Shown one piece after another: positions 16,836 to 24,215 of a stretch of 39,439 bases of DNA. The DNA comes from Undibacterium sp. (GTDB lineage Bacteria; Pseudomonadota; Gammaproteobacteria; Burkholderiales; Burkholderiaceae_D). Position numbers and translations under genes: made by a program. Location: assembly GCF_030651495.1 (NCBI RefSeq), contig NZ_JAUSFI010000089.1:1-39439 (forward strand). Direction: 5' to 3'. The notes beneath the pieces are model-generated. The model worked only from the letters and a program-made list of their open reading frames with translations, ran no database searches and had not been told where the DNA came from. Position 1 is the stretch's first letter, and each line of letters starts with the position of its first letter.

Positions 16836-17617
16836 TATCTATACAGATTCCAATAATGGTCAGACAGCATATGTTCCTCGACCAATGCAATATCACTCGG
16901 GCTATCCACCGAAAAAGACTGTATATGGGGATAAGGTGCGATATGTTGGCGAAACGACATATCCAATATACGATTGCTGTCGCAGGCTTCAAGCTGCTCC
17001 AGACGCGTTTCTTCGTGTGCGGTAAATGCCTGAAGGTATTTCCAACGAAAGGCAAATATCCCGTAAATCCGTCGAGCCATCAGGTCCGCAGAGAACTCAC
17101 CCTTGCAATAGGGCAACGGAACCCGCGAGGTGTAGAGCACTTCGCCTGCCGCGTTATGAATTAATTTGACAGTGTCTGGGTTTTGCCATATCGATTTTTC
17201 GGTAATATGCATCGCCAAGATTGTCCCCGCTATCGACGGGTCTTTCAACAGCGGCGCAATGACCGCATCAATCATGTCGGGGCGCATCATGGGCTCATCA
17301 CCCTGAACGCACACGACGATGTCCGATGCATCCACAGGTTCACCCAATCGCTCGACAGCCTCGGCAACTCGGTCAAGTGCCCGCGTGTGGTGCGAACCGG
17401 TCATCACAACAGGAAAACCTTTCGACTTGGAAAACTGTTCAATTTCCTCGTCACAAGTAGCCATGACTAACTTATTCCACCCTTTGTACATCTGGGCACG
17501 CAAAAAAACATGCTCCAACATCGGCCGTCCGTGAATCGGATAGAGAGGTTTGCCCGGAAACCGGGATGCAGCCATACGTGCGGGAACAACACCAATAATT
17601 TTCATTGCATTCCTCAA
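16835..17617 (-). CDS. KdsB-like CMP-sugar-acid cytidylyltransferase with altered substrate motifs
   Basis: A 260-residue member of the 3-deoxy-manno-octulosonate cytidylyltransferase family, which joins CTP and a 2-ulosonic acid to give a CMP-sugar. Family features retained are the CTP loop PARMAASRFPGKPL (12-25), VQGDEP (104-109) with metal-binding Asp, and SVDSPSDIALVEEHM (236-250). Residues that surround Kdo in E. coli KdsB appear changed: the SGTER-type stretch is HTRALDR (77-83), the His before GIYGYR is replaced (RRIYGIFAFR, 182-191), and the LEQLR stretch reads CDSNR (212-216). That points to a sugar acid other than Kdo. It overlaps the dehydrogenase upstream by 4 bases and the methyltransferase downstream by 1. 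It is unlikely to be the housekeeping kdsB. The residue comparison is from memory. Confidence 0.85.
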   Translation of the reverse strand: MRNAMKIIGVVPARMAASRFPGKPLYPIHGRPMLEHVFLRAQMYKGWNKLVMATCDEEIEQFSKSKGFPVVMTGSHHTRALDRVAEAVERLGEPVDASDIVVCVQGDEPMMRPDMIDAVIAPLLKDPSIAGTILAMHITEKSIWQNPDTVKLIHNAAGEVLYTSRVPLPYCKGEFSADLMARRIYGIFAFRWKYLQAFTAHEETRLEQLEACDSNRILDMSFRQHIAPYPHIQSFSVDSPSDIALVEEHMLSDHYWNLYR

Positions 17618-18720
17618 ACAGTCGTGGAAATTACCGTGCGGTACAAATCAGCCAAGGCTTCATCTGGTCGTCCGAGCCGAGCACTATCACCCGCGCTTGA
17701 TACGTCCACCCAGCACTGCGTTTCATCTGCCAGATAAAACGAATTCAGTAGCTGAATTGTTGCCAACGCGTCTTCATAAGCCACCGGAAATCTTTCTCCT
17801 CTGTGGAAAAAAGCGACGATTTCTTCGTAAATTTTCACGTGGCCGTGACCATACACGTTTCCAGAAAAATCTTCGGAGTTCTCAGCGCAAGCGGCTGGCT
17901 CGGGTGTATAGACCTGCAACTCGTTAACCGCAATACCCCCTATTTGGGCGAGGCCGTTTTCGCAAACCAAGGACAAGCTCGCTTCATAGTCCGTTGGGCG
18001 CGCTGCGGTGGTGACCTCTAGTGTGCCAATTGCGCCGTTGACAAAGGCCATTGATGCAATTGCAGTGTCCTCCACTTCTATGCTGGCACCCAGAGTCTTA
18101 TGAACTCCACATACTCTACTAACCTCGCCTCCCAACTGCCGCAACAGATCAATATGGTGAATCCCTTGATTAGTCAGGCAGCCTCCGTCCATGGCAAAGG
18201 TGCCACGCCAAGGTGCCAAATCGTAATAGCGCTGAGGACGGCACCATCGTACACGTACCGCGACTGACCGTAATGCTCCAAGCTCGCCCTGCGCTAGCCC
18301 CTTTAGCACTCGCTTCACCGCTAAATTGTGGCGATTCTGAAAAACTGCGAAGATTTGCACCCCTGCCGCATTGGCCGCTGCATAAACCTCTTTCACCTGG
18401 GATGGCTTCATGAAGGTCGGTTTCTCGACAATGATGTTTTTTCGATAGCGAGAAATAATATCAAGCGCATGCTCATAGTGCATGCCCGAAGGCGTAACAA
18501 TTGCAACCGTGTCTATTTCCGGATTTTCAAGCAGCATCTGGTGGTAATTAACATACGCTTTGGCGCCGAATTGCTCACGGTATACATCCGCCTTTTCAAT
18601 CTCCAAATCACAAACCGCCATTAACTCGATACCATCTGTCTCAACAATTGAGCGGCAATGGTGCCCCGATATACGACCGCACCCAATAATGCCGACTTTT
18701 ACACTGGCGTTCTTCATCAT
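17614..18720 (-). CDS. Gfo/Idh/MocA-family oxidoreductase (first of two)
   Basis: A 368-residue NAD(P)-dependent sugar or cyclitol dehydrogenase. The N-terminal Rossmann domain opens KVGIIGCGRISGHHCRSI (8-25), the conserved catalytic Lys100 lies in VEKPTFMK, and the C-terminal domain has GGCLTNQGIHHIDLLRQLGG (about 179-198), with His of the NQGIH motif, as in WlbA/WbpB-like enzymes that oxidise C3 of NDP-sugar acids. The family includes myo-inositol dehydrogenases, NDP-3-keto-sugar enzymes and others, so the substrate is open. It overlaps the aminotransferase (4 bases) and the KdsB-like gene (4 bases). With the aminotransferase it could form an oxidise-then-aminate pair. Confidence 0.9.
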   Translation of the reverse strand: MMKNASVKVGIIGCGRISGHHCRSIVETDGIELMAVCDLEIEKADVYREQFGAKAYVNYHQMLLENPEIDTVAIVTPSGMHYEHALDIISRYRKNIIVEKPTFMKPSQVKEVYAAANAAGVQIFAVFQNRHNLAVKRVLKGLAQGELGALRSVAVRVRWCRPQRYYDLAPWRGTFAMDGGCLTNQGIHHIDLLRQLGGEVSRVCGVHKTLGASIEVEDTAIASMAFVNGAIGTLEVTTAARPTDYEASLSLVCENGLAQIGGIAVNELQVYTPEPAACAENSEDFSGNVYGHGHVKIYEEIVAFFHRGERFPVAYEDALATIQLLNSFYLADETQCWVDVSSAGDSARLGRPDEALADLYRTVISTTV

Positions 18721-19805
18721 TCCCTTTCCAGAGCCCGTTTAATTAGCTTAACAACTTGCTCCATGATTGGCTTTGGTGCAGCGCTGAATCTGCTGTAACC
18801 GACAAGACTTGGATGTTCGAACGCAGCCCGGTATAAAACTTTGCCATCCAGTTCTGAGTGCACTGCGCTGCCACGCTCTTTAAACGCGACATGCAGAAAG
18901 TTACCCGCCGTTGGCAAAACCTTGAATCCTAGCGCCTCCATCTCTTCATGGAAGTATTGTTTTCCTGCGTTAATCCGTGCTACCGCCTGCATCATTTCAT
19001 CGGTATGGTCCAGCATCTTCGCCATGAACTCCACGGCAATGGAGCTCACTTCGTACATGGGCCTCATTTTGTGCAGAAGTGCGATGGTTTCTGGATGCCC
19101 CACCGCATATCCAATTCTCAGCCCCGCCACACCCCAAGCTTTTGCAAATGTCCTCGCCACAATCAGATTGCGGGAGGTTTCAGTCCAAGCTACAGCGGAC
19201 CATTCGTGAAACGGGTGATATGCCTCATCCAACAACAGTACAGCACCGACGGACTCACAAGCCGTCAGTATTTCACGTAACACACCCCCAGAAAGGGTCG
19301 TCCCTGAAGGACTATCGGGATTCGGTAGGCATACGAGTTTAGGCTCGTACTTAACTACAGCGCTAATGACCTCATTTACATCCAACCATGGGCCAGTTTC
19401 GGTCGGAATATAGTGAATTTGAATCGCCTGAGCCCCGAACATCTGGCTGTAAACCGGATACATAGCAAATGTAGGCGTTGTATGTATGACTGAGTCTCCG
19501 TGCTCAACAAAGGCTTCAAACACCAAGCGAATAGCGCCATCGCTACCGGGCGTCAACAATAAGGAGTCAGCTCCTACGCCAACCCATTGTGCGAGCTTTC
19601 TGTACAACTCCCCCGCTTCTGGGTAAGTCGCCAGCGTTGCAGGCGATATGGATGTAAGTAACCTATTGGACAAGGCCATGAGAGCAGGGTCCAAATTCTC
19701 ATTTTTGTCCAACCACAGGCTAGTAAGGGCTCTTGGTGCCGAACTTAACGCACTGGGCCGTTTCAATTCCGGGTTCAAAAGAGATTGCCTCGGACGTATG
19801 CTCAT
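18717..19805 (-). CDS. Class I/II PLP aminotransferase, HisC-like
   Basis: 362 residues, fold type I. Motifs in order: LDKNENLDP (32-40), TPGSDGAIRLVFE (85-97) that grips the PLP phosphate, LPNPDSPSGTTL (160-171), LLDEAYHPF with Asp193 that pairs with the pyridine nitrogen, and the Schiff-base Lys222 in RTFAKAWGVAGLRIGY. The pattern is that of histidinol-phosphate and threonine-phosphate-type aminotransferases that use phosphorylated amino alcohol or keto substrates. No histidine-pathway context exists apart from the HisH/HisF paralogues. Two bases separate it from the hydroxyacid dehydrogenase. It probably aminates a keto group generated by one of the neighbouring dehydrogenases (inference). 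Confidence 0.9.
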   Translation of the reverse strand: MSIRPRQSLLNPELKRPSALSSAPRALTSLWLDKNENLDPALMALSNRLLTSISPATLATYPEAGELYRKLAQWVGVGADSLLLTPGSDGAIRLVFEAFVEHGDSVIHTTPTFAMYPVYSQMFGAQAIQIHYIPTETGPWLDVNEVISAVVKYEPKLVCLPNPDSPSGTTLSGGVLREILTACESVGAVLLLDEAYHPFHEWSAVAWTETSRNLIVARTFAKAWGVAGLRIGYAVGHPETIALLHKMRPMYEVSSIAVEFMAKMLDHTDEMMQAVARINAGKQYFHEEMEALGFKVLPTAGNFLHVAFKERGSAVHSELDGKVLYRAAFEHPSLVGYSRFSAAPKPIMEQVVKLIKRALERE

Positions 19806-19807
19806 AT

Positions 19808-20752
19808 TTACTCCAAGAAATCGGGAACGACGTTCTCGTCAAGCCCCTGAATAGCAGCCCGCCCCATCGCCAAAATGGCTTCCTGCGCGCTCCCCCCGAT
19901 ATGGGGAGTGACAAGGAAATTCGGTAGCAGCAGAAGTTCTTGATCCTGAGGCGGCTCGACAGCAAACACATCGAAGGCTGCAGCGGCAATACGCTTATCG
20001 CGTAGCATTTGCTTCAAGAAAACTTCATCTACCAACCCACCGCGAGCTGCATTAATCAGCACCGCGCCCGGCTTCATCAGCATCAACCGCTCAGCATTTA
20101 GCATGCCACGTGTACTAGCATCCAAAGGCACATGCAAGGTAACAACATCTGAACGCGCCAATAAATCCTCCAGGCCAGTGGCTTCAATGCCGTTCGACTT
20201 GTAGAAGTCCGAATAGTCTCGAATGTCATTCACCAAAACCGGGCATTCAAAAGCCCTCAAAAGCTGCACAAGATCTTTGCCCACATGTCCACAGCCAACA
20301 ATACCGACAGTTCGGCCAGACAAATGCCCGCCCACATGTTGGCGCCATGTGCCAGATAGCACCTCGCGATTCGCTGCTGGCACATGCCTTAGCATTGCGA
20401 TAGCAAATGAAATCACCAGTTCGGATACTGAGCGGCGGTTTACCCCCCCCGTCCAACCCAAACGTTTGCCATGGGCACGCATTGCCGTCATGTCAATCAT
20501 GTCCAAACCCACACCGTATTTGCCAATAGCTTTCAGTTGGGGCAAGCGAGATAGTACATAGTCGTCCAGCGTTTCCAGCGCTGTTATTGCCTTGTCGTGG
20601 CCAGACAAAAACTGGACCAAACTATCACCCACCAATTGATGGCCCGCATCGTTGAACGTAACCTGTTGATAGCGCTCTAACAGTTCAGCCCGCAAAACCG
20701 GATTGCTGGAGAATGATCGGGAGCAGACTGCGACTCTGTCTTCTGTGTTCAT
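19808..20752 (-). CDS. D-2-hydroxyacid dehydrogenase family protein
   Basis: A 314-residue NAD-dependent enzyme of the phosphoglycerate/formate/D-lactate dehydrogenase family. The substrate domain has KYGVGLDMIDM (78-88), the NAD motif is GIVGCGHVGKDLV (150-162), NDIRDY follows beta-2, and the catalytic triad is complete: Arg237 (NAARGG), Glu266 (FAVEPP) and His284 (TPHIGGS). The family interconverts 2-hydroxy and 2-keto acids, which suits a pathway with a carboxylated sugar or cyclitol. A phosphoglycerate-like role feeding the adjacent aminotransferase is the alternative. It overlaps the cyclase gene by 4 bases. Confidence 0.92.
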   Translation of the reverse strand: MNTEDRVAVCSRSFSSNPVLRAELLERYQQVTFNDAGHQLVGDSLVQFLSGHDKAITALETLDDYVLSRLPQLKAIGKYGVGLDMIDMTAMRAHGKRLGWTGGVNRRSVSELVISFAIAMLRHVPAANREVLSGTWRQHVGGHLSGRTVGIVGCGHVGKDLVQLLRAFECPVLVNDIRDYSDFYKSNGIEATGLEDLLARSDVVTLHVPLDASTRGMLNAERLMLMKPGAVLINAARGGLVDEVFLKQMLRDKRIAAAAFDVFAVEPPQDQELLLLPNFLVTPHIGGSAQEAILAMGRAAIQGLDENVVPDFLE

Positions 20753-21819
20753 GCGGCCAACCTTGTCAGGAAATCAACACATTGCGATCGGAATACATCA
20801 TCCGGAGGAACTTGGACACGCTGAATTTCTGCTCTATTCCCCACCGGAAATATAAGGCCCAGCGTAGTGCTTGTATTTTTTTTATCTTTCATTAGCGCAG
20901 CGATTAGAACATCTATGTCAATTGATGCATCCGCATACTGCTCATAATTTCTATGCAATACCCCATGCATCCGGGCAAAATGTTCCGCTGGCAAAAACCC
21001 TCGCTCAACGGCAATGAAATTAGCCATGTCCATTCCGATGGTTACGGCGATGCCATGTGGCACTGTGTAGCGTGTGGCCGACTCAATTGCATGGCCAAAA
21101 CTGTGACCGTAGTTGAAAATATTGCGAATCCCCCGATCAAACTCATCTTCCTCAATGAATCGCTGTTTTATCAACAACGCGGATTGAATGTATTTCAACA
21201 ATAATTCACGATCAATGGTTAGACGATCGAAATCTAGCGCCAACCGATCGAAGGAATCGGCACCGTCAATCGCATGAACCTTGATGATCTCTCCAATACC
21301 GGAGCGAATATCCTTCATGTCTAAGGTATCAAGAAACGCAGAGCATAAATATATTTTCTCTGGCGGATTAAATGTACCCAAAATATTCTTAGTGTCGCCT
21401 AAGTTGATTGAACTCTTCGAACCAATGCAGGAGTCGGCCTGCGACAGCAAAGTGGTTGGAACGAACCGCCAAGGAACACCGCGTAATAAGGTGCTGGCGA
21501 TGAAACAAGTTATATCTTGAATAATGCCCCCGCCTATAGCTACTAGTGTGTGATCCCGTCTAACCTTGTTTTGCACCAACTGTTCGATGATGGGAATTAT
21601 TTTTTCGAGTGACTTGTTCGACTCAACCGCTTCAATAGTGATGCAGTTTGGGTGTGCAAGGACGTCAGCCAGCTCTGCTGCATACAAACGAGCCACATTG
21701 GCATCAATCAAAAAGTGCGGCACGCCCTCAACCAAGCCCGTCACGTTAGGCAGCGTCTCGCCATCAAAAATGACTGTGTATGCACCCTTATGAGATTGAA
21801 TTACCAATTCTTCAAACAC
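20749..21819 (-). CDS. 3-dehydroquinate-synthase-like sugar phosphate cyclase
   Basis: NAD- and metal-dependent cyclase fold. GTG 21819 is preferred because GGAGG lies 8 bases upstream; it gives 356 residues. The NAD motif is GGGIIQD (96-102). Candidate metal ligands Glu177 (GEIIK), His239 (NYGHS) and His255 (VPHG) are all present. Residues matching those that hold DAHP in dehydroquinate synthases are also retained: Arg113, Asp129, Lys135, Asn139, Lys144/Asn145, Lys180, Lys218, Arg232, Asn236, His243 and the DKK at 312-314. The usual INHPxGKN loop reads INLGDTKN, a clear departure. There is no aroK or other shikimate gene nearby, and it is coupled to an SDR (8-base overlap) and a hydroxyacid dehydrogenase (4-base overlap), so it is probably not the housekeeping AroB. 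Substrate may be a DAHP-like or Kdo-like acid phosphate, or sedoheptulose 7-phosphate. Confidence 0.87.
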   Translation of the reverse strand: MFEELVIQSHKGAYTVIFDGETLPNVTGLVEGVPHFLIDANVARLYAAELADVLAHPNCITIEAVESNKSLEKIIPIIEQLVQNKVRRDHTLVAIGGGIIQDITCFIASTLLRGVPWRFVPTTLLSQADSCIGSKSSINLGDTKNILGTFNPPEKIYLCSAFLDTLDMKDIRSGIGEIIKVHAIDGADSFDRLALDFDRLTIDRELLLKYIQSALLIKQRFIEEDEFDRGIRNIFNYGHSFGHAIESATRYTVPHGIAVTIGMDMANFIAVERGFLPAEHFARMHGVLHRNYEQYADASIDIDVLIAALMKDKKNTSTTLGLIFPVGNRAEIQRVQVPPDDVFRSQCVDFLTRLAA

Positions 21820-22534
21820 GACTAAAACCTCCATCAATGGCAATATTCTGCCCCGCAAGATAAGTATTCTCTTCACTGGCCAACCACAAAGTCAACCGTG
21901 CAACCTCGTCGGCCTGTGCCAGCCTACCAACTGGTACTGCAGAAATCAACGTTTGAATTCCAGCATTCCCTAGAACGCGTTGCGTCAACTCGGTATCAAC
22001 AAAGCCAGGTGCGATGCAATTGGCCAATATTCCATTGGATGAGTGCTCCGCAGCCAACGCCAACGTCATCCCATCCAGCGCAAATTTGCTGGCAGAATAA
22101 GACGCTCGGTGTGCTTTGCTGATCTTGCCCCAAACAGAAGAAATATTAACGATACGTCCCCAGCCCTTGCGCAACATTCCAGGAATGGCAGCTTGGCAAA
22201 GCAAGAATGGCGTAAAAACGTTAACTTGCTGTATCGCCTGAAAGTCTTCGGGGGTAATCTCAATAAAAGGGGCTATCTTGTTGATGCCTGCATTATTGAC
22301 CAGCACATCTGGTTCGGCTTGCAGTACAACCGCGGCACATGTCTTAATTTGCGAAAGATCCGAGAAATCAACCGCAATCCACTCCTGGCAAACAGCGTCT
22401 GGAGGGCTCCCTATACCGGTGTGGGTGCCAATTACCCACGCTCCCTGCGCACGAAACGCCTGAGCAATTGCCCGCCCCAACCCTCTTGATGCACCGGTGA
22501 TAAACACCTTCTTATTCGCAAATCGGGTGTCCAT
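21812..22534 (-). CDS. Classical SDR oxidoreductase
   Basis: A 240-residue classical short-chain dehydrogenase/reductase. The cofactor motif is TGASRGLGRAIA (13-24), the structural motif NNAG is 80-83, the catalytic residues are Ser132/133 (NISSVWG), Tyr146 and Lys150 (SYSASK), and the C-terminus has NCIAPGFVDTELT and AGQNIAIDGGFSRV. It most resembles 3-oxoacyl-ACP reductase-like SDRs, a pattern shared by many ketone reductases of sugars and cyclitols. It starts 2 bases after the SIS-domain gene and overlaps the cyclase gene by 8 bases, so it may oxidise or reduce a cyclic ketone produced by the cyclase (inference). Confidence 0.92.
   Translation of the reverse strand: MDTRFANKKVFITGASRGLGRAIAQAFRAQGAWVIGTHTGIGSPPDAVCQEWIAVDFSDLSQIKTCAAVVLQAEPDVLVNNAGINKIAPFIEITPEDFQAIQQVNVFTPFLLCQAAIPGMLRKGWGRIVNISSVWGKISKAHRASYSASKFALDGMTLALAAEHSSNGILANCIAPGFVDTELTQRVLGNAGIQTLISAVPVGRLAQADEVARLTLWLASEENTYLAGQNIAIDGGFSRV
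21828..21832 (-). promoter_or_regulatory. Shine-Dalgarno site deciding the cyclase start
   Basis: GGAGG on the minus strand inside the end of the SDR gene, 8 bases before GTG 21819. It favours the GTG start over the ATG at 21834, which would include part of this site in the start region. Confidence 0.65.
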
Positions 22535-22536
22535 CT

Positions 22537-23142
22537 TCAGTTAGTGACTTTGATGCAACGCATCAGATACGCCCCAACCAAATGATCCAGCACCATGTGC
22601 ACATCCTCCGCCGGCCCGTATTCTTTGGGCCCGGTGGGAACATGAATGCCTTCGTCCGCCATAGGCTTCATTTTCCCGCCGTCAAACGCCGTAATGGCGA
22701 CCGTCTTAATACCCGCTGAGCGGGCATATTCGAATGCTTTGATCAAATTTGGGGAATTGCCGGAAGCCGAAATGGCCACCAACACATCACCAGCCTTACC
22801 CAATACGCGCAATTGTCGAACGAAAATCTCGTCGTACCCGTAGTCGTTACCCAACGCTGTGAGTATGGCAACGTTATCTGTAAGACTCAGCACACGAAAC
22901 GGCTTGTCGTATTCATTGGTACCATAAGCGAGATCATTGGCAAAGTGACTTGCAGTAGCTGCACTGCCACCATTTCCGATAAAAAATACCGTAACACCCC
23001 GAGCACGGGCATCCAAGATCGTTTCGATAAATTGACCAACCTCCTTTGTGCTCAAACTTCTCAGAACAGTCTGGAGATATTCGATATACGCCCCGGCAAA
23101 GGCAACGGGATTAGGTGTGAAAATTTTGTCGATGTTATTCAT
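22537..23142 (-). CDS. SIS-domain sugar phosphate isomerase, GmhA-like
   Basis: About 201 residues from ATG 23142 (MNNIDKIF); a GTG at 23175 is possible, and neither has a strong ribosome site. The SIS fold is shown by FFIGNGGSAATASHF (53-67) and ISASGNSPNLIKAF (124-137), with TAFDGGKMKPMAD later. GmhA isomerises sedoheptulose 7-phosphate to D-glycero-D-manno-heptose 7-phosphate. Here positions that in my recollection are Glu65 and Gln172 of E. coli GmhA look like Asp70 and an acidic residue, so the substrate or metal site may differ. It overlaps the second Gfo/Idh/MocA gene by 8 bases. No GmhB, HldE or HddA heptose genes are present, which argues against simple heptose synthesis. Confidence 0.85.
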   Translation of the reverse strand: MNNIDKIFTPNPVAFAGAYIEYLQTVLRSLSTKEVGQFIETILDARARGVTVFFIGNGGSAATASHFANDLAYGTNEYDKPFRVLSLTDNVAILTALGNDYGYDEIFVRQLRVLGKAGDVLVAISASGNSPNLIKAFEYARSAGIKTVAITAFDGGKMKPMADEGIHVPTGPKEYGPAEDVHMVLDHLVGAYLMRCIKVTN

Positions 23143-24181
23143 GGCTATTGGGGTTTGGAATATTGTAGGTTTCACGCCAGTCGGAATCTGCGTAGTAAAT
23201 CTTAAATACTAGTTGCATTGTGCGCAACGCATCTTCCGATGTACCACTTTGTACCGGTTTATCATTCAGAATGGAGTCGGCGAAGGCAGCAATCTCCTCA
23301 TCCCACGATGGATCCCGATTGTACCGAGTGACCTGCTCCTTGGGGTCTCCACGGTCATTGTCCGGGTCTGCCTGTACCACCGTCAGAGTCTCGGCGCCGT
23401 AACTCTTGGTACCCGACAGTATTCCACCCAGAATCAAACTGCCTCGCTCAAGATTGATATCAAGATGAAAGCGATGACGCCACTGCGTAGCGGATGAATG
23501 CAGCATACCAACGACCCCATCTCCAGTCCGCATCAGCGCGTAAGCGTTGTCTTCAACGTCATAGCCCCAATGCCTATTAGAAATAAAGCTGTGCACATCT
23601 ATAAAGTCCCCTCCAAACAGCCGCATCAAGTCCACCATGTGTATGCCTTGATCAAGCAACACCCCGCCACCGGCAATATCACGCTTTGTGCGCCAGTCCG
23701 GCTGATTGAACGTAATTAACTTTGCCTTACCATACACCCCACGCATGTTGAGAACTTGCCCAAGCTCTCCAGATCGCAAAATGCGCAATGCATCTACCAC
23801 CGACTCATGGTATCGGTGATTAAACCCATACATCAACTTCAAGCGTGGCTTTAGCGACTCTTGGGCAATGACGCGCACAATATCATCCACATCGCGACCT
23901 GGTGGCTTTTCACAAAATACATGCATGTCCGCATGTAAGCCAGCAATAGTTACTTCTGCAGCAACATCATTTGTCAAGCAGACAATCAAAACATCCAAAT
24001 CTGCCAAAAGCAAGCTTCGATAATCCTGATAATAGCGAACCCCATCTGATAGAGCACCTTCACCATCAAAAGTCTGATCACAGACGGCCACCACTCGCAT
24101 GTCAGAACGACGATCAATGCAATCTTTGCGACGCCTACCAACCACACCGAAACCAGCTATACCGACCTTTAGCACTGTCAT
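23135..24181 (-). CDS. Gfo/Idh/MocA-family oxidoreductase (second of two)
   Basis: A 348-residue NAD(P)-dependent dehydrogenase. It shows KVGIAGFGVVGRRRKDCI (5-22), the catalytic Lys92 in CEKPPGRD, YGFNHRYHESV (about 118-128) and GGGVLLDQGIHMVDLMRLFGG (about 167-187) with the Asp and His of DQGIH, the arrangement seen in inositol-dehydrogenase-like members. It is diverged from the 17.6 kb paralogue, which has NQGIH in place of DQGIH, so the two probably act on different carbons or substrates. First gene of the tightly coupled ten-gene module, 34 bases downstream of the FkbM gene. Confidence 0.9.
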   Translation of the reverse strand: MTVLKVGIAGFGVVGRRRKDCIDRRSDMRVVAVCDQTFDGEGALSDGVRYYQDYRSLLLADLDVLIVCLTNDVAAEVTIAGLHADMHVFCEKPPGRDVDDIVRVIAQESLKPRLKLMYGFNHRYHESVVDALRILRSGELGQVLNMRGVYGKAKLITFNQPDWRTKRDIAGGGVLLDQGIHMVDLMRLFGGDFIDVHSFISNRHWGYDVEDNAYALMRTGDGVVGMLHSSATQWRHRFHLDINLERGSLILGGILSGTKSYGAETLTVVQADPDNDRGDPKEQVTRYNRDPSWDEEIAAFADSILNDKPVQSGTSEDALRTMQLVFKIYYADSDWRETYNIPNPNSHE

Positions 24182-24215
24182 TGTGTATTGAATCTAATTA
24201 AGTTGGCAATCAAAT

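Noticed and set aside
20749..21819. Housekeeping aroB
   Set aside because: No aroK or other shikimate gene nearby, tight coupling to glycan genes and a changed INHP loop; a separate aroB is expected elsewhere in the genome, though this cannot be verified here.
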